From contig NZ_VHIV01000001.1 of assembly GCF_006494425.1 (NCBI RefSeq), forward strand, positions 248,001 to 312,000: a DNA stretch of 64,000 nt, given 5' to 3'. This DNA comes from Bacillus dicomae. GTDB taxonomy: Bacteria > Bacillota > Bacilli > Bacillales > Bacillaceae_G. The notes under the pieces were generated by a model. It saw nothing but the letters and a program-made list of their open reading frames with translations, searched no databases and had not been told where the DNA came from. The number at the start of each line of letters is the position of its first letter. Position 1 is the first letter of the stretch. This document shows positions 16,708 to 25,006 of this stretch, piece after piece. The position numbers and the translations under genes were made by a program.

Positions 16708-16760
16708 TTGACATATACAGTCTAACTGTATAAAATCAAACTATACAGTTTAACTATATA
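16708..16760 (+). promoter_or_regulatory. PadR promoter with two tandem operators
   Basis: TTGACA (16708-16713), 17 bases, TAAAAT (16731-16736). The spacer is filled by a perfect palindrome TATACAGT-CTA-ACTGTATA (16714-16732). A second copy TATACAGT-TTA-ACTATATA (one mismatch) is at 16742-16760, 28 bases downstream. The layout is expected for autorepression by the PadR protein encoded next. Confidence 0.7.
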
Positions 16761-16797
16761 GTTTAGATATATATTTATCGTTACATTGGAGGTCTTT

Positions 16798-17112
16798 ATG
16801 AATAGAGATAAAAATTTACCATTAACGGAAACAACGTATTACGTCCTTTTAGCGTTATTAGAGCCAGCTCATGGATATTTAATTATGCAAAAGGTAGAGG
16901 AATTGAGTAATCATCAAGTAAAAATCGCAGCGGGTACATTGTATGGGGCGGTTGAAAATTTATTAAAACAAGGTTTAATAGAATCGGTAAAAAGTGAAGA
17001 TAAACGAAGAAAAGTGTATGTCATTACGGAACGTGGGAAAGAAGTATTGCATTTAGACTTTATGAGAATGCAGCACATTATTGCTGTTACAAAAAGTTTA
17101 TTACACGTATAG
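16798..17112 (+). CDS. PadR-family transcriptional regulator
   Basis: 104 residues, winged helix of the short PadR type: LTETTYYVLLALLEPAHGYL, then AGTLYGAVENLLKQGLIESV (recognition helix and wing) and RRKVYVITERGKEVL. Such proteins repress membrane-stress or export genes and usually themselves. ATG chosen with GGAGG six bases upstream; a TTG 12 bases earlier overlaps it. The DUF2812 gene follows after 13 bases, the usual PadR-DUF2812 pairing. The tandem palindromes upstream are the probable operator. Confidence 0.88.
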   Translation: MNRDKNLPLTETTYYVLLALLEPAHGYLIMQKVEELSNHQVKIAAGTLYGAVENLLKQGLIESVKSEDKRRKVYVITERGKEVLHLDFMRMQHIIAVTKSLLHV

Positions 17113-17125
17113 TTAGGGGGAAACG

Positions 17126-17737
17126 ATGATGTGGAAATTGAAATTCTTTTTAGACTTTGAAAAAGAAGAAAAATGGTTAGAAGAGATGGCTTGGAAAGGC
17201 TATCAACTAGAAAGCAATACATTTGGTTATACATTTAGGTATACAGAACCGGAAGATGCGACGATTAAAATAGACCATAGAGTATTTAGTAGAAAAAGTG
17301 ATTTTATTAATTACTGCACATTATTTGAAGATAGTGGCTGGGAGCATATAGCTGGTAATTGGTGGTCAGGTACGTACTATTTTAAAAAGGTAAATGAGGA
17401 AAGTGAAGATGACATTTTTTCAGATCAAATGTCACGAGCAGGGAAGTATAAACGTCTATCTAAAACATTTTTAGAATTAGCTATATGCTCTATTCCGATA
17501 TTAATTCTATTTATGTTTAATGACACGATTCGTTTAGGAGCACTTGCAAATCCGAAAGAACTATATTTTACGCCAGGACTATGGGATAAGCAAGGTGTAT
17601 CATTTCTATGGTCATTCTTATTTGAAACACCATTTGCATTGATGAGAGGCTTTGCATGTTTGTTTATCCCTGTTGCAATTGTTATGTATTTAGTTTGCTC
17701 GTATAAAGCAAATCGGTTGTATGAAGAGAGAAGATGA
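17126..17737 (+). CDS. DUF2812 membrane protein
   Basis: 203 residues. Residues 1-90 are the DUF2812 domain: KFFLDFEKEEKWLEEMAWKG, then FRYTEPEDATIKIDHRVF and a Trp-rich GWEHIAGNWWSGTYYF. Two membrane helices follow at about 116-135 and 170-192. Role unknown; in many Firmicutes it is cotranscribed with, and probably controlled by, a PadR repressor, suggesting envelope-stress sensing. AGGGGG precedes two adjacent ATGs; the first is used. Confidence 0.85.
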   Translation: MMWKLKFFLDFEKEEKWLEEMAWKGYQLESNTFGYTFRYTEPEDATIKIDHRVFSRKSDFINYCTLFEDSGWEHIAGNWWSGTYYFKKVNEESEDDIFSDQMSRAGKYKRLSKTFLELAICSIPILILFMFNDTIRLGALANPKELYFTPGLWDKQGVSFLWSFLFETPFALMRGFACLFIPVAIVMYLVCSYKANRLYEERR

Positions 17738-17744
17738 TAGGATG

Positions 17745-17781
17745 GATTCCCTTAAAGTTGATGCTTTGAGGGAATTTTTTT
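17745..17781 (+). terminator. Terminator of the PadR operon
   Basis: ATTCCCTTAAAG-TTGATG-CTTTGAGGGAAT followed by T-run. Confidence 0.85.
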
Positions 17782-17878
17782 GAATTTGAAAATGAAACAC
17801 TTGGGTTTAATTGTAAAATTTTTACTTTATAAGCGTTTGAATGTGATATCATTTTAATAATAATATTCTTTTAGGAGG

Positions 17879-18040
17879 ATGATCATCATTCATACACTTT
17901 TAGGTATTATCGGAGCAATTGTTTTACTTGCATTTGTTATCCACCCCGGCGTCCCAGACAAACGTGTCCCTCTAAAAAATAAACTCGCAGTAATCCTTCC
18001 ATTGATTGTTATAGCCGGTTTCATTTCCTTGTATATATAA
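17879..18040 (+). CDS. Small two-helix membrane protein, 53 aa
   Basis: Hydrophobic helices at about residues 2-21 and 38-53 with a basic loop HPGVPDKRVPLKNK. No family name recognised. The start is unclear: TTAGGAGG runs straight into the only ATG, which is too close. Initiation at an ATC or ATT codon 3-9 bases further in would have normal spacing. The reading frame itself has good coding character. Confidence 0.6.
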   Translation: MIIIHTLLGIIGAIVLLAFVIHPGVPDKRVPLKNKLAVILPLIVIAGFISLYI

Positions 18041-18135
18041 TAAAAACAAGCACTTATCAAGTAACATTAAGATAGGTAGAGAAGTATATATCTATTTTTC
18101 TATCTATGTGTAGTCCCATTAGGAGGTTGCTTATA

Positions 18136-18272
18136 ATGAGATTTAATAAATACACAGTAATGCTTATGTTTCTAGCCAGTGGCTCAAAGACCTCATAATC
18201 TACGCGGCTCATTTAGGTGTCATCACTGCATGGACTAAAAAAAGATCTCATACAGACGACCAGCATAAATAA
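18136..18272 (+). pseudogene. Frameshifted small protein gene
   Basis: AGGAGG and an ATG open MRFNKYTVMLMFLASGSKTS, which stops early. A one-base shift restores a continuous frame, SQWLKDLIIYAAHLGVITAW then KKRSHTDDQHK. The intact form would be a peptide of about 45 residues with a membrane segment. Either a recent frameshift or a sequencing error. Confidence 0.5.
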
Positions 18273-18324
18273 AATATTGTATTTCTCAATAAACAAAAAC
18301 AACTTAACATGGTAAAATAATAGT

Positions 18325-18411
18325 TGGATGGGAGTCCAATACATATTATTAAAATTAAGATGGTTCAAGTCGGAGGAAGGCACCTTAGGGTGTCTTTTCT
18401 TTTTTTAGGAA
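18325..18411 (+). ncRNA. Candidate small RNA, family member C
   Basis: The extended -10 TGGTAAAAT (18310-18318) is followed about 7 bases later by a likely start. The transcript of about 87 bases would carry a small hairpin TTGGATGGGAGTCCAA, then GGTTCAAGTCGGAGGAAGGC, then terminator GGCACC-TTAG-GGTGTC with TTTTCTTTTTTT. No reading frame is present. The 3' half and the -10 region closely match the minus strand at 24876-24945. Confidence 0.45.
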
Positions 18412-18440
18412 ATTGCACTTTAAAACGCTTTTTAGACACA

Positions 18441-18481
18441 AAATAACCGGTTTCTTATACGTTAAGAAACCGATTATTTAT
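18441..18481. terminator. Terminator of the anti-sigma operon
   Basis: AAATAA(C)CGGTTTCTTA and TAAGAAACCG(A)TTATTT flanked by A and T, about 140 bases beyond the anti-sigma stop on the minus strand; also faces the small RNA gene. Confidence 0.7.
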
Positions 18482-18622
18482 TTCTCTACTTTTTTAGAGG
18501 GCTATGTTCTTAAATCATAAATAAAAGACAGAGTAAAAACTATATAAGAAATAAATGTAACGAAAACAAGAAAACATATAAACTGAGAATTACATACATA
18601 TTGCTCTATTCTTTTTTTCATG

Positions 18623-19600
18623 TTAATTCGTATTATTTTTCAAATGTGAAGTATCAATTGGAATTTCAGCTTTCCAAGATCCAATTACTTTTCCAATTCT
18701 AGTTATATTTACATCTAAAGTAAGGGGCTGTTTAAAATCGTCTCTTCCTTCATTAACTATAACAAATGTAGAAACACCTTCGGGTCTATCATTATCACGA
18801 ATACCTATATCATTTAACTTTTTACCTGCTGCTATAAGTTCAAAAGGAAGATGATCATCTGAATCATGGATAAATGATAGTATCCCTTCATTTTTAATCT
18901 CAGGGTTTTCCTCTTGTTGCCCATTAATTTTACCATCACTTTTGAGATCTAATCCTGATGTATCAAATTCAAATGGTACTAAACTTCCATCAGCTTTTTC
19001 CATTCTATAATGAACTGATATACGTAAATCTGAGATATATAATTCTTTGAGATGTACAGTAATACCTTGATCTGTAATTTTTTCATCAATAGGAATATAT
19101 TTACCATTCTTCATCATATCTTGTGTGACGCCATTTTCATCTGTTATTCCTTCATTTACAACTTTATCATTTGTAATTGCATTAGAAAAATATGAAGCAA
19201 CATTGGTAGCCGCCACTTGTACTTGTGGAATCATTGCTGTTGTGAAAAGTGCTGCTGCAGCTACTGCTGTATACATGAAACGTTTTGATTTTTTACTCAT
19301 GTTTGTAAAGAGTCCTTTCTTTTGTTGTTTTTTGTGATTTATATTAGAAACATTGTCTAACTTGGAACGACTTTCAAATGTTTTCCATGCTTGCTCTATA
19401 TCAATTTTGATTTCTTGTGGTGAATTTGAAGATTCTTCATCTAGCATTACGTTTTCCCATTGATTTAATTTACTGATTTCCACTACTAAATCTTGGCATG
19501 CTTCACATGTATCTAGGTGCTTTGTGAATTCCTTTCTTATATCATGAGAAAGTTCGCCATCAATATATGTTTGAATAAATCCGATATCATAACATTTCAT
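18623..19600 (-). CDS. Anti-sigma factor, zinc-finger plus DUF4179
   Basis: 325 residues. Residues 1-45 are a zf-HC2 anti-sigma domain with the H-x3-C-x2-C motif (KHLDTCEACQDL). A basic linker leads to one transmembrane helix (about 110-127, FMYTAVAAAALFTTAMI). The external part is a DUF4179-type domain (KYIPIDEKITDQGITVHLKE onward). It should hold the ECF sigma factor encoded just upstream at the membrane until a signal releases it. Only 3 bases separate the genes. The inducing signal is unknown. Confidence 0.88.
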   Translation of the reverse strand: MKCYDIGFIQTYIDGELSHDIRKEFTKHLDTCEACQDLVVEISKLNQWENVMLDEESSNSPQEIKIDIEQAWKTFESRSKLDNVSNINHKKQQKKGLFTNMSKKSKRFMYTAVAAAALFTTAMIPQVQVAATNVASYFSNAITNDKVVNEGITDENGVTQDMMKNGKYIPIDEKITDQGITVHLKELYISDLRISVHYRMEKADGSLVPFEFDTSGLDLKSDGKINGQQEENPEIKNEGILSFIHDSDDHLPFELIAAGKKLNDIGIRDNDRPEGVSTFVIVNEGRDDFKQPLTLDVNITRIGKVIGSWKAEIPIDTSHLKNNTN

Positions 19601-19603
19601 TTG

Positions 19604-20134
19604 TTATGCCTCCTCTATTTGTTTATAAATCTTGCGAAATTTCATTTTGGCTCGGACCAATAATGTTCCAATAGAAGATATTTCAATTTGAAGTATTTCT
19701 GCAATTTCTTTATATTGAAAACCAGAGAATTTCATTAGTAAAAGGGTTCGTTCTCGATCATTCATTTTATTTAATATCGTTTGGACTTTTGTAATTTCTT
19801 CTTTTCTTATCCAATCATCGTCTAATGATGAGACATTTTGTACTTCATGGTATTGTATTTCTTTATCAATCTTCGCTTGCTGCCTTTTTTCAGATCGAAA
19901 ATGGTTATAGGCTACATAAGTAGAAGATTTAATCAACCATCCAGGTATGTTTTCAATTCCTTTCCAATCGCTACGATATAATTGTAAAAATACTTCTTGT
20001 GCTAACTCTTCAGCGATAGATCGATCTTTAACAATCCATATAATCTGTTTCACAGCATAAGCATAGTACCGCTTAAATAAATCTTCAAAGGGCATATTAG
20101 AAGCATGACTTTCTTCATTTTCTATGGTTAACAT
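19604..20134 (-). CDS. ECF-family RNA polymerase sigma factor
   Basis: 176 residues with the two-domain ECF layout. Region 2 includes RYYAYAVKQIIWIVKDRSIA, EELAQEVFLQLYRSDW and WLIKSSTYVAYNHFRSEKR. Region 4 is ILNKMNDRERTLLLMKFSGF...YKEIAEILQIEISSIGTLL. It directs polymerase to extracytoplasmic-stress promoters. Upstream on the minus strand are TGTCAC and TATAAT (complement of 20170-20175), so both autoregulation and a housekeeping promoter are possible. The first ATG has a poorly spaced GAGG, but no better start is visible. Confidence 0.9.
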   Translation of the reverse strand: MLTIENEESHASNMPFEDLFKRYYAYAVKQIIWIVKDRSIAEELAQEVFLQLYRSDWKGIENIPGWLIKSSTYVAYNHFRSEKRQQAKIDKEIQYHEVQNVSSLDDDWIRKEEITKVQTILNKMNDRERTLLLMKFSGFQYKEIAEILQIEISSIGTLLVRAKMKFRKIYKQIEEA

Positions 20135-20407
20135 GTTAGTTTAAACCTCACTTTCAATTTGATACCTGTATTATAGAGAAACCAGAAAAACGGATTTTGT
20201 GACAGTTTTTCTAGTTATTTTTTATCTTTTTTATTATGTATTAAAAAAAGCATTCATCTGATTAAAAGATAAATGCAAAAAGGGAACTATAACTCTTACA
20301 GTAGTTGTCTATTAATGTATAAGAAAACAGTTAGTTTGTTGCCAAATTGTATTTAAACGTACAATTTTCTTTTTTTTCATATGGTGCCCCCATCGCTATT
20401 AACTTAA
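20135..20407. other. Intergenic region
   Basis: Holds the sigma-factor promoter region at its left end. A weak terminator-like hairpin on the minus strand lies near 20245-20280. Nothing else supportable. Confidence 0.4.
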
Positions 20408-20659
20408 GAAATTGTTTCTCCACAAAACAAAAGAAACGGTTCTATCACATTAGATTTCACATTTAATGCTTCTGGACTACAAGGTAAAGAACTAGTAGTT
20501 TTTGAAGAACTGTATCAAGACAATATCTTAATAGCTATTCACGCTGAAATTGATGAGAAGGGACAAACAGTGCAATATAAAGAAGTAAAGCTAGAACAAC
20601 TTAAACCAGAACAGCCGAATGTTACCCTTTTTATGGAAGTGATTTATAAATGCCTCTAA
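20408..20659 (+). pseudogene. Remnant of a VaFE-repeat surface adhesin
   Basis: An 83-codon open stretch without a start, beginning just after an in-frame TAA. Its sequence NGSITLDFTFNASGLQGKE, LVVFEELYQDN, HAEIDEKGQTVQY is the core of a VaFE (T-Q ester bond) repeat as found in LPxTG-anchored adhesins, with the VVFEELY signature strand. Signal peptide, other repeats and sortase motif are gone. It is a relict next to the exporter genes. Confidence 0.65.
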
Positions 20660-20724
20660 ATTAACGATATTCTTGACAATACTACTATTTACTTTAATAT
20701 TAATTGCACTTTCTTATTGTAATC

Positions 20725-20774
20725 TTACATTCTTGTAAGGTAAATGTAAGACAATTCAATATGAAGACTATAAC
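20725..20774 (+). promoter_or_regulatory. BceR-like operator and promoter
   Basis: CTTACA-TTCT-TGTAAG (20725-20740) is a perfect 6-4-6 inverted repeat of the BceR type (TTACA-N4-TGTAA). A further half-site ATGTAAG follows at 20745. TATAAC at 20769-20774 is a fair -10 with a poor -35, typical of activator-dependent promoters. A related site lies at 37635-37669. Confidence 0.6.
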
Positions 20775-20824
20775 ACTTTAGATTAAATTATAGATATCCA
20801 ATAAACGAATAGGAGATAGCAACA

Positions 20825-21598
20825 ATGAGTATATTAACAGTCCGTAACTTAAGTAAAATTTATAATACAGGAGAAGTATCTTATAAAGCTCTTTCCAATA
20901 TTGATTTGACAATACAAAAAGGAGAATTTGTAGGGATTATGGGAGCATCAGGGAGTGGAAAATCAACTTTGCTGAATATGATTTCTACTATTGATGCGCC
21001 AACATCTGGGGAAGTATTTATTAACGAAAAAAATCCCAATTGTTTATCTTCTAATGATTTAGCTCTATTTAGACGTCGTGAACTAGGATTTGTCTTTCAA
21101 TCTTTTAACCTTATGAATACTCTAACTGTAAAAGAGAATATTGTTTTACCACTTACATTAGATAATGTAAGTTTGAATGATATGAACGAAAAAGTAGAAG
21201 TTATTTCTAAACAACTGGGGATTGAACAGATTTTAAATAAAAGAACCTATGAAATTTCAGGAGGTCAAGCCCAACGAACTGCCATTGCTCGTGCACTCAT
21301 TCATTCTCCTCAATTAATTTTAGCAGATGAGCCAACAGGAAATTTAGATTCAAAAGCGGCAAATGATGTGATGGAACTTTTAAAGAAATTAAATCAAGAA
21401 GAACAAGTAACTATGATGCTAGTGACACATGACGCTGTAGCAGCGAGTTACTGTGACCGAGTAGTTTTCATTAAAGATGGATCTTTTTATAATGAAATTT
21501 ATTACGGTGAAAATCGTTCAATATTTCACAAAAACATTATGGATGTAATATCTTTATTAGGAGGCAATCAACATGAATTTGCGTCAGTTCGCGCTTAA
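20825..21598 (+). CDS. BceA-type ABC transporter ATP-binding protein
   Basis: 257 residues. Walker A GASGSGKST (about residue 40), signature EISGGQAQRTAIARAL, Walker B LILADEPTGNLD and the H-loop VTHD are all intact. It belongs to the MacB/BceA group that powers FtsX-like permeases exporting or freeing targets from cell-wall antibiotics such as bacitracin. It overlaps the permease gene by 26 bases. Expression is probably driven by the BceR-like site upstream, though no BceRS pair is nearby. Confidence 0.92.
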   Translation: MSILTVRNLSKIYNTGEVSYKALSNIDLTIQKGEFVGIMGASGSGKSTLLNMISTIDAPTSGEVFINEKNPNCLSSNDLALFRRRELGFVFQSFNLMNTLTVKENIVLPLTLDNVSLNDMNEKVEVISKQLGIEQILNKRTYEISGGQAQRTAIARALIHSPQLILADEPTGNLDSKAANDVMELLKKLNQEEQVTMMLVTHDAVAASYCDRVVFIKDGSFYNEIYYGENRSIFHKNIMDVISLLGGNQHEFASVRA

Positions 21599-23546
21599 TA
21601 ACGTCATTCGTAATAAGCGATTATATTTAGGCCATTTTTTAAGTAGTACATTTGCCGTGATGATTCTATTCATTTATGAATTACTTGCATTTCATCCTAA
21701 TTTCACTGGTAATCTTGTATCGACAAGTGCGGTCATAAGTGCTTTAAGTACACAAGGATTTAAAATTACTCAATATCTAATTATATTTTTCTCCTTCTTT
21801 TTCATTCTATACTCTATTACTATGTTTTTAAAAACAAGGAAAAAGGAATTCGGTATCTTAATACTCCATGGCATGTCTGACACACAATTAAAAAAGTTAA
21901 TCTTCATGGAAAATATGTTAATTGGATGTTCTGCAATTATTGTTGGGATTGGAACTGGATTAGTCTTTGGAAAATTAATCTTACTGATATGTAGTTCACT
22001 TTTCTTATTAAAAGGCGGGCTTCCATTTTATTTTCCTACTAAGGCAATTTTAATGACATCTATTATGTTTTTTATTTTATTTATACTTGTCTCTTTTTTC
22101 ACTTTACGAGTAATGAAAGTATCCCAGCTAATTGAACTCATGAAATCTGAAGAAAAACCAAAAACGGAACCAAAGTCATCTAAATGGCTAGCTTTCTTTT
22201 CAATTCTTTGTATTATCATTGGATATGCCTCAGCATTTTATTTAGATACAGCATTGGAAAAAGGAACCGATTATATATATGTTATGTTAATATGCGTTTT
22301 CTTATGTGTATTAGGAACATACTTTTTATTTACTCAGCTCAGCTTTTATGTCATTACAATATTGAAAAATCGTCAATACACTTTCTTTAAAAAAACAAAT
22401 ATGTTAACGATTTCGGAGTTAGCATATCGAATGACAGATAACGCAAGAACACTATTTCTAGTAAGTATACTTTCGGCAGTTGCCTTTACCTCTATTGGTG
22501 CTTGTCTTGCTATTGGAAATGGAGCATTAGCGGAAGTTGACAGCCCTTATGCGTTTGAGTATACATCATTGAAACGAAACAAGCAGGAGTCCTCTCATAT
22601 TTCTCAAATCGAGAAGCAATTACATGATGCTGGATTCTCATATAAGTTAGTAATTTCTACTGGTTTTAATACAGGAGGAGGTGCAACAATTATGAGCCTG
22701 ACTGATTACAACGCAACTGCAAAAACACTAGGATACCCAGTAGAAACATTAAAAAGGGAAACGGATAGTCTAATTCTACCATCAAAAAAATATTTAAGAA
22801 CAGCTTCTCAAGAGGGATTAAAGAAAGTGTCTTCATCTCTTGAAATAGAACAGGATAATATGCATTTTAATCTTTCGAGGAATAAGATATTAAGGGCTAA
22901 TATTATTAGCCCATCTTATCATTTTTCTGTTGTTGTTTCAGATTCAATGTACGAAACAATACTAAATACAAAGCAATTAGCAGAAGGAAAGGCTGATCAG
23001 CATAAAGTCTATCGTTTTTTAATTAAAAATATGCATGAAACAGCAGATGTTGCTAAACAACTTGAGAAGGTAATTTTATATGATTATCAAAGTGGACAAC
23101 CACCTTTTATGTTTGATTGCTCGGTCTTACAATGGTTAGAACGTAAACAAATGAATGCAATGCTATCTATTCTTAGCGTACTAGTGGGGGTTGTATTTTT
23201 TATATTTGCAATTAGCTTCTTATATTTCCGTTTATTCACAGATTTAGATCGAGATAAAAGTCAATTTCAAACGCTTTCTAAATTAGGGTTAACTAAAAGA
23301 GAGTTAAAAAAAATTGTAACCCAACAAATTGGCATATTATTTTTTGTGCCTATTGTGATTTCTATTCTGCACAGTAGCGTAGCCTTTTTGGCAATAAGGG
23401 CTTTAGCGCAGAGCAGGGTGGGCGTAGACTTACCTATTGCAGGGAATTCTATTCTCATATTCACAAGCTTTATTAGTGTACAAATAATTTACTACCTTAT
23501 TATTAGAAGAAATTATTTGCGTCAAATACTTCATTTTATAAAATAA
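21573..23546 (+). CDS. BceB-type FtsX-like permease
   Basis: 657 residues, ten hydrophobic helices. Four are N-terminal (about 18-38, 60-80, 110-135, 155-180), then two pairs (205-222 with 232-255; 290-312 onward). A large external domain of about 200 residues (about 315-515) marks BceB/VraE proteins. Three C-terminal helices and RLFTDLDRDKSQFQTLSKLG, the FtsX coupling region, close it. With the ATPase it forms a peptide-antibiotic resistance transporter. AGGAGG inside the preceding gene serves its ATG. Confidence 0.9.
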   Translation: MNLRQFALNNVIRNKRLYLGHFLSSTFAVMILFIYELLAFHPNFTGNLVSTSAVISALSTQGFKITQYLIIFFSFFFILYSITMFLKTRKKEFGILILHGMSDTQLKKLIFMENMLIGCSAIIVGIGTGLVFGKLILLICSSLFLLKGGLPFYFPTKAILMTSIMFFILFILVSFFTLRVMKVSQLIELMKSEEKPKTEPKSSKWLAFFSILCIIIGYASAFYLDTALEKGTDYIYVMLICVFLCVLGTYFLFTQLSFYVITILKNRQYTFFKKTNMLTISELAYRMTDNARTLFLVSILSAVAFTSIGACLAIGNGALAEVDSPYAFEYTSLKRNKQESSHISQIEKQLHDAGFSYKLVISTGFNTGGGATIMSLTDYNATAKTLGYPVETLKRETDSLILPSKKYLRTASQEGLKKVSSSLEIEQDNMHFNLSRNKILRANIISPSYHFSVVVSDSMYETILNTKQLAEGKADQHKVYRFLIKNMHETADVAKQLEKVILYDYQSGQPPFMFDCSVLQWLERKQMNAMLSILSVLVGVVFFIFAISFLYFRLFTDLDRDKSQFQTLSKLGLTKRELKKIVTQQIGILFFVPIVISILHSSVAFLAIRALAQSRVGVDLPIAGNSILIFTSFISVQIIYYLIIRRNYLRQILHFIK

Positions 23547-23663
23547 AGTAAAAAGTATTATATTAGTTAGATGGACAAAGGAATAGTATTTAAATTTATA
23601 AAACAATAATTTGATTTAATAGATTTTAGCGTATTGTTAAACGTGATAAAGAAATTCTTATAT

Positions 23664-23706
23664 AAAAATAAGTACATCTGTTTTTTAACGAGATGTGCTT
23701 ATTTTG
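23664..23706 (+). terminator. Terminator of the exporter operon
   Basis: AAAATAAGTACATCT and AGATGTGCTTATTTT around an 11-base loop; one mismatched pair. Confidence 0.75.
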
Positions 23707-23807
23707 ATTTTAATAATTTATTCCCATTTCTTTAAATCATTTGCTATTCCCCACCATGAATATATTGATAAACTCCATCCATATATTTGTAGAAAGGAGG
23801 AATTTAA

Positions 23808-24716
23808 ATGAAGAGAGATGATAATAAGATTGGTCATTTTATATCGGAAAAAGGGAAGGAAGATTTTCAAATTGCTTACGATGAATCAATGGCACTCCTT
23901 CCAAAACCTAACGAAACGAAAGATATAAAAACGAAATATGGCACAATTCGTGCTTATTACTTTACTAAAGAGGAAAACAAACATAAGGAACCAATACTCT
24001 TACTCCCTGGACGCGGTGCATCTACTCCAATGTGGGTCCCAAATTTAGCGGGGCTAAGGGAGAAAAGGCCTGTTTACGCAATAGATTTACTTGGTGAACC
24101 TGGAATGAGTGTGCAAACGAAGGTGATTGAAAACCAAAAACAACAAGCAGAATGGTTAAATGAAGTAATTGAAGGATTAGATTTAGAAAAAGTACATATC
24201 GTCGGTGTCTCCATTGGAGGTTGGACAACAATGAACTTGGCTAGATATAAGCCTGAGCATATTGCTACGGCTAGTTTATTGGATCCAGTTTTTGTCTTTG
24301 CGCAAATATCTATAAAGATGATTCTAGCATCTATTCCAGCTTCCGTTCCTATTGTACCTAAGTTTATACGAGAAAAGATGTTAAGCTACGTTTCTGGGGG
24401 AACAGAAATAAATGACGATGAGCCGATCGCTAAGTTAATTGAGTCGGGTATGCGTAATTATAAATTGAAAACGCCAGCACCTGATCTATTTAGTAAAGAA
24501 GACTTAAAAAATATTAATATTCCAGTGCTTGCCTTAATGGCTGAAAAAAGTACAATGCACAATTCGGCAAAAGCAGTTGAAACTGGGAAAAGATATGTGA
24601 AAGATATCGATATAGTGAATTGGAAAAATGCATCTCACGCAATCAATGGTGAGTTCTCTAAAGAGGTTAATGCTAGAATCCTTGATTTTGTAGACAAACA
24701 TGCTAATGATAACTAA
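23808..24716 (+). CDS. Alpha/beta-fold hydrolase
   Basis: 302 residues. The oxyanion motif LLLPGRGAS, the nucleophile elbow GVSIGG (serine near 132), an acid in ALMAEKST (about 245) and a late histidine in WKNASHAIN complete the fold. No signal peptide, so cytoplasmic. Substrate unknown; related proteins are esterases or C-C bond hydrolases. AGGAGG precedes the ATG. Confidence 0.85.
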   Translation: MKRDDNKIGHFISEKGKEDFQIAYDESMALLPKPNETKDIKTKYGTIRAYYFTKEENKHKEPILLLPGRGASTPMWVPNLAGLREKRPVYAIDLLGEPGMSVQTKVIENQKQQAEWLNEVIEGLDLEKVHIVGVSIGGWTTMNLARYKPEHIATASLLDPVFVFAQISIKMILASIPASVPIVPKFIREKMLSYVSGGTEINDDEPIAKLIESGMRNYKLKTPAPDLFSKEDLKNINIPVLALMAEKSTMHNSAKAVETGKRYVKDIDIVNWKNASHAINGEFSKEVNARILDFVDKHANDN

Positions 24717-24835
24717 GTTGAAAGTGGGAAATAAGTTGTAATGACAATTTTACTTCTTCTATTTTCATGAATATGTAAAATTACATAAAATTTCAGAGGA
24801 AAAGAGAGTATACTTTCTTATTGTGTAATAAAGAT

Positions 24836-24868
24836 AAAGCCCGCCTACGGAAATAGGCGAGCTTTTTT
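24836..24868 (+). terminator. Terminator of the hydrolase gene
   Basis: AGCCCGCCTA-CGGAAA-TAGGCGAGCT followed by TTTTTT, about 120 bases after the stop. Confidence 0.75.
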
Positions 24869-24875
24869 AACATAT

Positions 24876-24926
24876 AAAGAAAAGACAACTTTTAAGGTGC
24901 CTTCCTTCGAGTTGAAACATTTTACG
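24876..24926 (-). ncRNA. Candidate small RNA, family member B
   Basis: On the minus strand the -10-like TAGTAAAAT (complement of 24933-24938 for TAAAAT) is followed by GTTTCAACTCGAAGGAAGGC, ACC and a weak hairpin ending GTTGTCTTTTCTTT. Most positions match member C at 18325-18411, including the AACTTAAC stretch upstream of the -10. It is shorter because C has about 30 extra bases at its 5' end. Confidence 0.4.
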
Positions 24927-25006
24927 TATATTATTTTACTAGGTTAAGTTTTGTGAAGATTGTCTCTTTTAATTTAAATAAACTAGAGTAGTGCATCACT
25001 TTATTT

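Noticed and set aside
20825-23546. Complete bacitracin resistance module
   Set aside because: The transporter is present, but no BceRS-type regulator-kinase pair adjoins it. The kinase at 39934 has a sizeable external domain, unlike BceS.
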